From Neoceratodus forsteri (lineage: Eukaryota; Chordata; Ceratodontiformes; Ceratodontidae): 64,000 bases of DNA. This document shows positions 10,950-20,946 of the stretch, piece by piece; the first letter of the stretch is position 1, and every line of letters begins with the position of its first letter. Location: the NCBI GenBank assembly GCA_016271365.2, contig JADMNL010000022.1, positions 222,556,501 to 222,620,500 of the forward strand. The letters are read 5' to 3'. Position numbers and translations under genes: made by a program. The notes under the pieces are model-generated. The model saw only the letters and a list, made by a program, of their open reading frames with translations. It was not told where the DNA came from and searched no databases.

Positions 10950-11642
10950 TCACCTGGCTCCTTCTCTCCCTTCCAGCTGTGTTGTGCAGTGGATGGCTCT
11001 CTTGTCTTGCTCCCGGTGGGTTCTCTTGTCAGAACTGATCCTTTCATGTCTGGTAGTCTTTAAGAGCTCAGCCGTAGCATGGTACCTTTCCACAAGGTCT
11101 ACCAGGCCCTCTGCTGTGCTAGGGTTGCCTTGACTGATGTGTTTTTTCCAATCATAGGGCAGCCCTCTGGTGAAGTGATCCAGCACCACTCTTTCCACCA
11201 CTGCAGTAGACATCAGGGTTTCAGGTTGCAGCCACTTTCGGGCTAAATGGATCAGATCAAACATCTGTGAGCGGGGAGCTTTCTCTGGTTGAAATGCCCA
11301 TGAGTGGAATCGCTGAGCTCTCACTGCTGTTGTTTCTCCAAGGCGTGCAAGGATTTCCTTTTTCAATTTGTCATAGTCATCAGCGTCCTCTGATTCAAGG
11401 TCATAATTCGCCTTCTGTGCATCACCACTGAGGAAGGGGGCCAGAATGCCAGTCCACTTGCTTGGAGGACATTCTTCTCTGTTTGCAGTCCTTTCAGACG
11501 TTTTCAGAAAGGCTTCCACATCATCACTGGCTGTCATCTTCTGCAGGAAATGTCCAGCTACAATGGAAGATGCACCTGCTGGTCGGGCTTCCTTCCCTTT
11601 TGCCACTTCTGCGGCAAGCCGCTGTAGCTCCAAGTTCAACAT
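10950..11642 (-). pseudogene. Gag/capsid of the Gmr1-like element with SCAN-like domain
   Basis: The 230-codon frame starts with a helical, charged N-terminal part and continues with a capsid C-terminal segment at about 11.32-11.07 kb. Landmarks are QRFHSWAF, ARKWLQPE, VVERVVLDHFTRGLP and AEGLVDLVERY. The spacing of these helices matches the SCAN oligomerisation domain of vertebrate zinc-finger proteins, which has been proposed to derive from Gmr1-like capsids. The frame stops at a TGA near 10950 before the zinc knuckle. Upstream of 11642 a short leader reaches the primer-binding area. Role: particle assembly. Confidence 0.85.
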
Positions 11643-11794
11643 TTGTTGTCCCCTTCATTGCTCTTCCAGCAGCAGTCTGTTGGTCTTCACCTGTTGTTGG
11701 TTTGCGGCTTGCTGGGCCAGATTTGCTTGCACAAGCTGCTGCAGTAGGTTCTCCATGGCTGTTTCAGTTTGTTAGTGTTGTTATCCACAAAACC

Positions 11795-11814
11795 TTGCCT
11801 GTATTCTCCACCAC
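11795..11814 (-). promoter_or_regulatory. Presumed primer binding site region
   Basis: The minus strand directly after the 5' LTR reads GTGGTGGAGAATACAGGCAA. This is where a tRNA 3' end should anneal in an LTR element. I could not match it with confidence to a tRNA, so the call rests on position. Confidence 0.45.
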
Positions 11815-12525
11815 TGTAACACAGTGAGGGGGGTTGTGTTGCACTGGGATCTTGTAGGCGGGGATATGAGCACACTTTGCACCACGACACAGGATAGTCA
11901 GGGTCACACAGCACTATGCCTGTATGTTTATTAGTAAAAATACTGAGAAAGGTACATTCAAAAATAACTCAGGATGCAAACAAAACAAAAAGAAATAATA
12001 CCGGGCTCTTTGTTGAGCGCTACCTATACAGTGAATTTTTAGTTCCCTGTCTATAGCCCAGATAACTAAGCTATTTTCTGGGGCAAACAAACCAAATCAG
12101 AAAAGAGTCTCTTGGACTTTGTTTCAAATGAAAGTCATTTACCAGTGTCAGGTTTTCAGCCAGTCCAAAGTCAAGATCCAATTCGTAGTCGCACGCCAAA
12201 CAAAAGGTCAAAGCCAGGAAGTCAGTTGATTCAAAATTCTCTTTCTTTCTTTCCTTCACGCTACAAATGCTCACCAGCCAGCCTCCATGCCTGTTTCCTA
12301 ATCAGGTACTGAGAGATAGTAATTGTTTGAGCCTTCTCTTGTATGCAGGCAGTCACTCTCCTGCACCTGTTCTCAATCAAGCACTCAGCTAGTTGGAGCT
12401 GTGGTGCAATGCCTTCTGGGGCTTGTAGTGTGTGCACCATGCTTTGTAGTCCTGGCAGAGAGAAAATGGAACAAACGTGCTGGGAGATAACGCCCTTCCA
12501 CAACTCTTCCCAGTGCTGTGTTACA
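11815..12525 (-). repeat. 5' LTR of the Gmr1-like element
   Basis: 711 bp, colinear with the 6716-7430 LTR with scattered substitutions and small indels. Gag lies just downstream on the minus strand. TGAT follows at 12526-12529. Confidence 0.9.
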
Positions 12526-12544
12526 TGATGCCACTTCCCCCACC

Positions 12545-13430
12545 ACTAGCTGTACTCACAGTGATCCATTCCTTTTTGCCCCATTGGAATTTCTCCTCCA
12601 TTGCCCTTATACCATCCCTTACACTTCCCCTCGACTACCTTCCAGCTCAGATTTATCCCAAGGGTTTGTCTTTGGCCCTGTTCTCTTCTCCATCTTTCTG
12701 ACTGCTCCTATATGCCCATCCTTATGTGCACAGATGTCACAGTACTATTTGCCTCCTACTCCTGTACCCCTGGCCTCACATCCAGGCTCCAACTCAACCT
12801 TATTAACATAGAGCACTGGTTCCTGACAAATTAACTGCACCTCATACTCAAGAAAATAATCTGTATGACATTTGGCAATAGGCAGAGGCTCTCTAGCTCA
12901 CCCCTCTCCCTCCTTCCATACCCTTGATACTGCAGCAATGGAGGAGGTCTCCTCATTCAAGTACCTTTGGGTTTTGTATGGACAGGCACCTCAGTTTATC
13001 TGTGCATATGGATGCTATCCACCAGAACTGCAAACCCAAACTTGGTGCACTACAGGAATAAAGGAAATATCCTTCTTCCTGCACAAAGAGAGATTGTCTC
13101 AAAGATGCACTGCTCATCTTTAACTATGGTGTGCTTCCAAGCCCACCCACCCAGACTGGATCCTGTCTCGCATTCCTTTTCACTCCTTTTGCAGCTTTGC
13201 CCTGGACTTCCTTCCACCACCATTGCTCCATTTATTCCTCCCTTTTCTTTCTTTCCTTCCCCTCCTGAGTCCAGATGCTTCACTCATTTTGTTGCCATTA
13301 TCTATAAGTTTTGGCTTGACTCCCTCCCCTCCTTCCTTGCTTCCTCCCTCAAATCCCCCTTACTACTTCTTACCCCTTTCACAACTCTGGCTCTTGCTCA
13401 CTCACTCTCTCCTCAAGGAAATCCATAGCT
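12545..13430 (+). pseudogene. Degenerate LINE reverse transcriptase C-terminal remnant
   Basis: Broken plus-strand frames show RT landmarks in order: a PKGLSLALFSSPSF-like GSVLGPLLF block at 12.66 kb, VTVLFASYS where FADD is expected at 12.74 kb, an LNLINIEHWFLTN helix at 12.80 kb, EEVSSFKYL at 12.95 kb and SVHMDAIHQNCKPKL at 13.0 kb. The pattern fits a jockey-superfamily LINE (L2/Rex1 range) but the clade is uncertain. The catalytic aspartates appear lost. It ends where the Penelope element starts at 13.57 kb. Confidence 0.5.
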
Positions 13431-13570
13431 GATCAAGCTGCATTGTCATTCCAGTTCTCAAAATTCTGGGGTTCTTTCCCCCAATGATCCAATCTGCCCT
13501 TTCCATCACTCACATCTCTCCTCCATGACTTCACTACTCGCTCCTGCAGTTGTTCCGAAACTGGAACCAA

Positions 13571-14330
13571 TCCAGAGAAACACCACGAACAGTCACACCT
13601 AGTCGGTGCTGCACTCCCGGAGGTGGCTAATCTCCACAAAAGCACAAAGCCTAAGAAGGATGTGTGCATTCAAAGGTATTGCCTCACAAGCATGAACTTA
13701 AAGAAACCCATACAAAGAGTTTTAGCAAACAAGGTAGTTTTACTCGTCTCTTTTCACTCTGCATATATTACAAACAGAATCAGAAAATGCCTCTAGCACA
13801 TCTACTCCCACAAGTCTTCAAAGGGGGTGTTGCTAACAGGGAACACATGAGCTTTTACATCATATGTCATGAATAATTAATCAGCATTTTTCAATAGTGG
13901 CACTACTCATTTACAGTGCCATAGAGTTATTTACCAGTTTCTAGTGAACATGTACATACTGTATATTTTTACTGCATATCAAAACCTGTCAATACAAAGC
14001 TAACATGACCAGAAGATTTGAAAAGATTACATCAATTAATTCACACACAGTAGTTTACAAAATAAAGGGAAAGAAAAACCTTAAATCAAGTAGTGAGGTC
14101 AGAAGGTCCTGGAGAGACTGAACCAATACAGCCCAACAGTACTCCTATAAGTTTTAGTCTGGGTAGGATGGAGTTCCAGGACCAAACTGGACATCATACC
14201 AAAAGATCCTATGGGAAGAAAGAAAACAAAAGGTTAAATGTTACATTTTACATCCTATTGTACCTAGAAAATTATTTTCTCATAATTAATATCTTCTTAT
14301 CATAGGAATTATTTTAAAATTAATTTACAC
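13571..14330 (-). repeat. 3' untranslated/pLTR region of PLE-A
   Basis: The outer part, 13571-13925, matches 35712-36068 (same strand) and the inverted end of PLE-B at 37440-37740. The inner part to about 14.33 kb matches 37.07-37.44 kb inverted. There is no coding capacity. I looked for a hammerhead ribozyme core, which some PLE pLTRs carry, and saw none. Confidence 0.8.
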
Positions 14331-14389
14331 TGTACTTTAAACTTAACTTGTACATATAAATGAAAAATGTTAGTAAAGCTTCTAGTATT

Positions 14390-15785
14390 CAGGCGCCCTA
14401 GCAAATGGGCACCTGTAATGCTTACATTCTCTTATTTTTTCAAAAAGGGTTTAATATCCCATTTCTCATTCAAGCATGCTGGTTTAGCACTCTTAAGTTT
14501 GAATATCCACATACTCTCCTGCTGAAATAGTTGATTTGGTCTATCCTCACCTAAGTTTGAAGGTGGTACCAATTCTATACCCAGAAATCTTAGGTCTCCA
14601 AGGGATGACTCATGATACTGGGAAAAATGTATGCCTACTGAAGTATCCTGTCGATTGTTAAGAATTGACTTTACATGTTCTTGTATACACTGTTTAAGAG
14701 GTTGTATTGTCTTCCCAATGTAAACTAAGTTACATGGGCACCAGAGAGCATAGACAACATACGAGGTGTCATATGTTATTAGTTGTTTAATATCTATAAT
14801 ACAATGGCAAGAACATTTCCTGGTCTCTGATTGGTCAGTGTGTCCCTTGTACAGTGAGGTTATCCCAGCGCAACCTAACTGTTTTGATTTGTTGGACCTT
14901 TTACTCTATCTCTCCTTCAGAAACAAAGATATATTGCCACACTAAAAATCTGCTTAAACCATTTTAATTTTTTTTTTTTATTTTGCATAACAACGAGCCA
15001 TTGTATAATAGGAATAATGCACTCCAGGGTGTGGGTTGTGCTGGGATAACCTCACTTCTGGGACATTGGATGCACTCAGCCTGCGGCCTCATGCCCAACC
15101 ACCCAGGCATGAGGTTATCCCAGCACAACCCACACTCTGTTGTACATTACTGCTTAACCATCAGGCCTTCAATCCTTGGATGTTGAAAAGTTTTGCCAGG
15201 ATGAGCAAACTTACAGATGTTACATCTCTTACAGCTGAAAAACCCATTATACTTTCTTGGTAGCCACATTTCTTCACTTTGAACTGTATTTTTCCTTAAA
15301 TGGCTATGCATCAACTTATCTTTTAAGTTGGAAGCCCTATTAAATGAGACCCTGGGTTTATTTCCAACTGCTATTTCTACTTCTTCATCCCCCAAAAGTA
15401 TAGGCCAGCTCTTGTATATAATGTTGCCTATGCGTCCTGCAAGTTCATTATATTCAATAATGAAAGTGCGTGGTATCTTGTTTTCCTGGTTGTCCCTCTG
15501 TTTAGTAAACAAATTTTTCCTGTCTAACTTTCTTATTCTCTCTCTAGAGTTTTATAACATCTCCCACTCATAACCTCTATTCAGGAATATTTGTAAAAGT
15601 TACTCTGCTTGTTCCTCAAAGTCTGCATCAGTGCTGCAGTTTCCCCTAATACATAATAATTGGCTGTATGGAATCGATTTCTTTAAGTTTGAGGGATGTG
15701 AACTTTCAAAGTGTAGTACAGAGTTTGTAGCAGTATCTTTTCTAAATGTTTTGGTTTTTATCAAATATTCATCATTAAACTCATT
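14390..15785 (-). pseudogene. PLE-A RT C-terminus and GIY-YIG endonuclease
   Basis: From 15.78 kb downward on the minus strand: EYLIKTKTFRKDTATN, HFESSHPSNLKKSIPYSQLL and CSTDADFEEQAE, the thumb-like region typical of Penelope RTs. Then, near 15.22 kb, CKRCNICKFAHPGKTFQHP gives the cysteine cluster before the nuclease. A hairpin element interrupts at 14797-15163. The nuclease resumes at 14.79 kb with the VYALWCPCNLVYIG motif, the GIY-YIG core that nicks target DNA. Stops are present in several places. The same region in PLE-B (36.1-36.96 kb, plus) supports each assignment. Confidence 0.85.
14797..15163. mobile_element. Hairpin MITE inserted in PLE-A
   Basis: The insertion is defined by comparison with PLE-B, which runs uninterrupted from GGCCTGACAATAGATATTAA at 36.58 kb. 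In PLE-A the same point is split at TTTAATATCTAT and CATCAGGCCTTC. The inserted DNA ends in a strong palindrome at about 15.03-15.13 kb: GTGTGGGTTGTGCTGGGATA against TATCCCAGCACAACCCACAC, with GCACTCAGCCTGCGG in the loop. Another partial copy of an arm lies at 14.85 kb. The loop links it to the element at 4.9 kb. Confidence 0.75.
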
Positions 15786-16776
15786 GGGATGGATTTTCAA
15801 ATGCCCTAGATTGATGCAAGGTGCTTGCATCAAACTGGTCTGATGCAAGGGCACCTTACACCAAGGGCTGCGCCATGTGGGAATTTGAAAGGCAGCCTGC
15901 ATCACCCAGCAGGCTGCCTGCCCCAAAGCATGCTAGCACCATCCTTGCACCATGAAAGTGACTGTGGCATGGCACTGGGGGCTTGTGGCAGACCCAGACT
16001 GCTGCAGCCCTTAGATCTGGAATTTGAAAAGAACCCCCCAGAAACCAAGTGCCAAGTACCCTTAGACCAGCGAGGGGCAGGTCTAAGGGGACTTAGATGG
16101 CTCCTGGGGGGGTCATCCTGTATGTACCACTGTGTGTCCCACCCCATCCATCCCCAGTGGGTGATCCCTGGTGGTCCAGTGGTCCCTCCTCACCCCCATC
16201 ATGGTCCTGACACCCACATCCCTGCGTCCTGCCAACCCCCCATCTCAGCACTCCCACCTCCCTCCCATATCCCAATCTGGTGACTGACACAGCCCTCCAC
16301 ACACCACCACAGCTGGTCACTGAATTGGCAGTCCATGTGCGTACTGTATACTGTATACAATATGCACATGAACTGCCCATTCAGAGGCCAGCTGGGATGG
16401 CATGTGGATGGCTGTGGCAGTTGCTGGATCAGGTATGAGGAGGGGGTGGGAGTGCTGAGATGGGTAGGGTGGGGCACTAGCCCACCAGGGTACCAGGGAG
16501 TGTTGCGGCGCTGGTGCTGCTCACGCGGTGGTGTTGGGAGGGGCAGTGACCTGTTGCCAGCCCCTGTTCATGGGTGCTGCAGACTTCCCATGGCCATTGT
16601 GGCATTCTGGGTGGGTGCACCATACATCAGGTGCAGCAACCCCTTTGCTGCAAGCCATGGGACTTAGGAGCCAGGACCCTGAGAAATAGAAATTAGGGCC
16701 CAGAGCCCAGGGTGCACCGCACTCAGTGCAAGCTGCCATTGTCACAGCTTGCACCGGGACTTTGAAATTCTGGCCC
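15786..16776. mobile_element. Palindromic DNA element inserted in PLE-A
   Basis: Ends are imperfect inverted repeats: GGGATGGATTTTCAAATGCC on the left and, inverted, GGGCCAGAATTTCAAAGTCC on the right. Internally, blocks such as ACTCCCACC, CTCAGCACT and the GGCAGTCCATGTGC / GCACATGAACTGCC pair are arranged as inverted halves around about 16.35 kb. It cuts PLE-A between LDLSLTTHK and NEFNDEYLIKT codons. The target duplication is uncertain, perhaps 3 bp. No transposase frame was seen. Its TIR differs from the 374-1753 element. Confidence 0.65.
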
Positions 16777-16908
16777 TTTATGAGTAGTGAGGCTTAAATC
16801 CAAAAAGTCCATACTGGTTTTGTCATTTTTAAAAGTGAAGTTCAAATTTAGATTGTTTTCATTAAGCCATTTCATGAAATTTTGTGTTTTATCTTGTTCA
16901 CCTTTCCG
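16777..16908 (-). pseudogene. PLE-A segment between RT catalytic core and thumb
   Basis: The minus strand encodes KGEQDKTQNFMKWLNENN, a short loop and FTFKNDKTSMDFLDLSLTTH, which in Penelope-like RTs directly follow the YRFIDDI catalytic block. That block is found at 26.27 kb, so everything between 16.91 and 26.26 kb is later insertion. Confidence 0.85.
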
Positions 16909-16914
16909 AATGTC

Positions 16915-17170
16915 AGTATCAGTTGCTCAGCAGGTAGCATACTCGCCTCTTAGGCCAGGAGATCAGTAGGTTGTGGTTTCCCAAACCAGGCACTTGGGTT
17001 AATATCCCAAACCTGACACTGTGGTGCAGCATGAGGAGGGTGCTGCACTCCTGAGGTGCTGTCTTTCAGATGAGACATTAAACCGAGGTCCCATCTGCCT
17101 GTACTGGTGGTAGTTCAGGTGGATGTTAAACATCCCATGGCACTTCTCAAAAAGAGCAGGGGAGTTTTTA
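16915..17170 (+). mobile_element. tRNA-derived SINE with conserved core
   Basis: The head reads TGCTCAGCAGGTAGCATACT (A-box-like) with a decayed B box near 16.97 kb. The body carries CTGCACTCCTGAGGTGCTGT, CAGATGAGACATTAAACCGA and CATCCCATGGCACTTCTCAA, a core familiar from SINEs of fishes, sharks and amphibians. It ends in AGAGCAGGGGAGTTTTTATT. RNA polymerase III would transcribe a young copy from the internal boxes. It abuts the 3' end of the Tx1-like LINE. Confidence 0.75.
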
Positions 17171-17343
17171 TTGAAAAATACATGGTACAAAGAAACATAC
17201 AAAGCATATTAAAGGAAATCATAACCAACAATCAGTAAGTCTCAAAATAACATAGGTTAGTAAACAATATCAATAAGTATCATTTCTCTAGAAAATAAAA
17301 AAAATAAGAGAAATACATGAAACAAATTATTCTAACCTCTCAT

Positions 17344-20300
17344 TTATATTTTATAGATATTAAATCTTTTCCACCACCTCTGTACTTGCAATGTAGAGTA
17401 TATTAAAACATCACATTGATATGTTTTACCCATATATTGTTCTATCAAATTGCTAAATACATGATACAGTATCCTTTTCTGCTGGAGTACCCACTGACAT
17501 CTTGCTTGCCATAAGTAAAACATAAAAGAACATTTAAACAAGTTAAGAATATTCATATCATAAGCCTTCCTGAGGAAGTTGTGGGGTCTAAAACTGTGGG
17601 AGAATTCAAGAATGCATGGGACAGACATAAGGCAATTCTTGTGGGGGGCAGGAAGATATAGGCTGTTGGTTAACTAGGATCTGCAGCCTATCCTGTAGGT
17701 AGGGAAATGGGCAGACTAGATGGGTCTAGCGGTCCTTATCTGCCGTCAAAGTCTATGTTTCTATGTTTCTATGTTTCAATCTTTCAGCAGGGTTATTTCC
17801 TAGTACTAAAATTTCATATGTCATTTTTGATAACCATGTCATTTTCCATTTCATTGCCAAAAATTCCCATAAGGGTTTTGCATATGAACAGTTAAAAAAA
17901 TGTCTATTGTCTCCGTAATATTGATACACTCCAAATATGGACAATTCCTTTCTTCTGGGACTTTATGTTTAGAGCTACCTATCACATTAAGTCTCCCATA
18001 CATAGCTAACCATATTGTTTCCCACATAAACCCTGGAAGTCTGTAGTTATTTAGTTACGAGAGTACTTTAGAGTTGTTCTCAACTGCACAATTTTTAAAA
18101 CAAGGTATTTGTGGATACATTAGAACCATAATTAGTTTATATAAAGTAGGTATTTACACCATTGAATTTGTTGTTTTGCTAGTTCCCATTTGTACAATTT
18201 CTGGGCAGTGGACTTAAAAAAATCAGGGACTGATAAATAGGAGCCCAGTGTTGGTGGAACCTCTGTCCAAACTCTAAAATATTTATATAACATTTGCCCT
18301 ATCTATTTGCAATGTAGATCAGTACTATCTGATAACTCGCACCTGATATTCTGTATTACAAATAGGGCATGTAAAAATACTATTGGGTCTAGCATCCCTA
18401 TGCCTCCTTTTTCCTTTGATAAGTAGGTATAATATCATTTAGTAGGATCCAATTTGTTACCCCATAATAGCATAAAACATAATCCATATAATTTTGTTTC
18501 CAATATATTTTGGGGTGGAAAAATCAAAGCAATGTATTGCAGTTTTGGAATAATACATTTTTTTAGAATTTATAATTATTTATATTTAGTCATTTTCCAA
18601 TGTTTCCATCTATCAATATTTGTTTCAATCTGGGCAATTCCCATTTCCCAGTTTGGTATTGGGATATTCTGTGAACCAAACCAAACCCTAATATTTTGAT
18701 GGATTGAGATGAAATCTGAATACCTTCTATGTGTGCTGGTAATTCCGTACTAGCACCAACATAAAGACCCTTACTTTTCATTTTATTCAGTTTTGCATTG
18801 GAAATTATAGAAAAAGTCTCCATGATTCTAAATAAAACTAGGTAATTCCCCTGGATCCCAGAAGAATAAGCAGATATCATCTTCATATGCTTGCATTGTA
18901 AGGCATTCCTCTGCATTTACCCATTTCAAACCTTACCATACAGCTGACTGGGTTAATAGTATCAATACAGGGTCTAATGAATATAAGTACAGTAAGGGGC
19001 TCAATGGGCAACCCTGACATACTCCTGTAGAAATATAAAACCCTTTCATGACCTGGTTATGTATGATTAGAGATACCAATGCATTTTTATACATTAGTTT
19101 GATATATTGTCTAATTGTACTTGGACTCCCATAATGCTGCAAAGTAGCAAATAAATAGCTGTGGGATACGCTGTCAAATGCCTTGACCTGATCTAATGAA
19201 ATGATGGTATCTGCCAAATCAGTTAATGATAAAAATTCTATTAAATCCCTAATTATTATTAAAGCATGTTGTATCCTTCTTCCCCTAACACCACAATATT
19301 GGTGGGGAGACAGGATAAAACTAGAATGCTCTTTAATCCTGTTATTAATTATGCTAGCTAAAATTTTATAGTCAGTATTTAATAATGTAATAGGTCTCCA
19401 ATTTGTAATGTTAGCTTTGTCCCCTGATTTAAATAAAACAACTATAATACCTTCTGAAAAAGATGGTCTGATATTACCCGAGGTTAAGAAGTATCTAAAT
19501 ACTTGTGTGAGGTTATCTGTTAAATCATCAGAATATTTTCTATAAAAGTCACTGGGTAATCCATCTGACCCAGGTGATGTTCCAGATTTCAAGGATTTAA
19601 TGGCCAGTAATACCTCAGTTGTAGTAATTGCGGTATCAATGATAGAACTCTTTTTAGGAATTGACGGAATCTTTATTGACTGTAAAAAAGTTTGTACAGC
19701 TTCTGGTGTCGGGGTCTTCTCTGGTTTGAGTGATTCCATATGGTTTTTAATAACTTCATAAATTTTCTCTGGTGTATCAGCTATAGAGCCCATAGAGTTA
19801 GCTTATAGTTCGATAGACATTGGATTTTCAAATTCTTTACATGCTAAGTACGGATCTCTGACTGGGTTTTTTTGTGTACCAGATTGTAACATAATGTTAA
19901 TAGTTGTAGCCCTATCATATTGGTAATTTAGCATGTCATTTTTCAATATCTTTATTTGAGATGAGTAATCTATCCTAGAGGTAGTAGCTATAGAATAAAG
20001 TCTCTGTAATTGAGAACATAGTGTTAAATATTTAAAAAAAGTATCATTCCCTGTTTCCCAAATTTTATAAACCATGTTTTGAAATCAAGTTTTGAGTCTT
20101 CCCACCAGTCTCCCTTATCATCATATAAACACATGACTGAGTCACAAGCTTTTATCAGGGATTTAACTCCCAATTGTACACTAGGGAGTTGTAGAGCAGA
20201 GATATTTAGTCTCCACCTATCCATTTGTTTTTGACTGTGTTGTATCTCACAAAACCTTAATATCAGGATTGAATGATCAGAAAATTTGACTGGTTCTATA

Positions 20301-20812
20301 AAAAATTGAAATTTAGAAATATTTTGTGAAATAAAAACGTGATCAATGGTAGTTGTATATTTACCTCTCTTATAAGTAGCTTTAGAGCCGTTAGACAGAC
20401 AAGTCCCACAATTCATAAGTTCTGCAGAATCCACAATTTTTGCTAACATGGCTGAGTTACAATATATATTTTTGTGATTCTGAAGTTTTACCCCTTTTTT
20501 ATATCACAATTAAAATCTCCTAATTTTTTTTTGTGAAGAAACCAAATATATTTGTATAAGTGTAAATGTTTTGACTCTTTCTGCCTTAGTTTGTGGACTG
20601 TAAACATTAATAAATCTATATGTAACATTACCCCACTTGCCATCAATGATTAGAATCCTGCCAGGTACTAAATCTATTAATTTTATCAATGAAAACTGAT
20701 ATGCTGAAAATAAAATCCCTACGCCATCAGCACAATCCATTTCAAATGACCAATAAGAAGGCCCCAACCACCATTCTGATTTAAAGAAGAGAAGCTGTTC
20801 ACAATTATGCAT
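17344..20812 (-). pseudogene. ORF2 (endonuclease/RT) of the Tx1-like LINE
   Basis: The endonuclease is in pieces: SYWSFEMDCADGVGILFSA and RILIIDGKWG, then TTTIDHVFIS and FSDHSILILRF, giving the catalytic DH/SDH signatures. RT spans 19793-18590: a SGTSPGSDGLPSDFYRKY block, NWRPITLLNTDYKILA, QYCGVRGRRIQHA, LDQVKAFDSVSHSYLF and GVCQGCPLSPLLY. The active site reads YEDD near 18.87 kb in a shifted frame. The C-terminal RHFFNCSYAKPLWEF motif sits at 17.87 kb. ORF2 would nick DNA and reverse-transcribe the element RNA. It is interrupted by the CR1 scrap at 17572-17777. Confidence 0.8.
17572..17777 (+). mobile_element. 5'-truncated CR1 3' end inserted in the Tx1-like LINE
   Basis: Starting GCCTTCCTGAGGAAGTTG and ending in three TCTATGTT-type units, this piece matches the 3' end of the larger CR1 at about 26.02-26.23 kb almost base for base, same strand. 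It lies within the C-terminal coding part of the minus-strand LINE, so it is younger than that LINE. Confidence 0.9.
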
Positions 20813-20946
20813 CCAAGATTCTTGAACAAAACATATATCAAAACCTTTAGAATCAAATAATTAAAGACCATCTGACGTCTCACTGCACTCAATATGCTGT
20901 GAACGTTTAACGAACATATTGTTAAGGAAGACAGCAGACCTAGATA

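Larger units (their letters stand above)
6716..12525 (-). mobile_element. Gmr1-like Ty3/gypsy LTR retrotransposon, nearly complete
   Basis: Two direct LTRs (6716-7430 and 11815-12525) begin TGTAACAC and end TAACA/TTACA on the plus strand, and are flanked by TGAT on both sides (6712-6715, 12526-12529), a 4-bp target duplication. Coding order along the minus strand is capsid, zinc knuckle, protease, integrase, reverse transcriptase, RNase H. Integrase ahead of RT is the hallmark of the Gmr1 clade of gypsy elements known from fish and other deuterostomes. All genes carry stops or frameshifts, so this copy cannot encode its proteins. The two LTRs differ at roughly 4-5% of positions over the first 270 bases by eye, suggesting moderate age. 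Confidence 0.92.

Noticed and set aside
16915..16990. Possible tRNA gene
   Set aside because: The A and B boxes belong to a SINE head; there is no full cloverleaf, and a SINE body follows.
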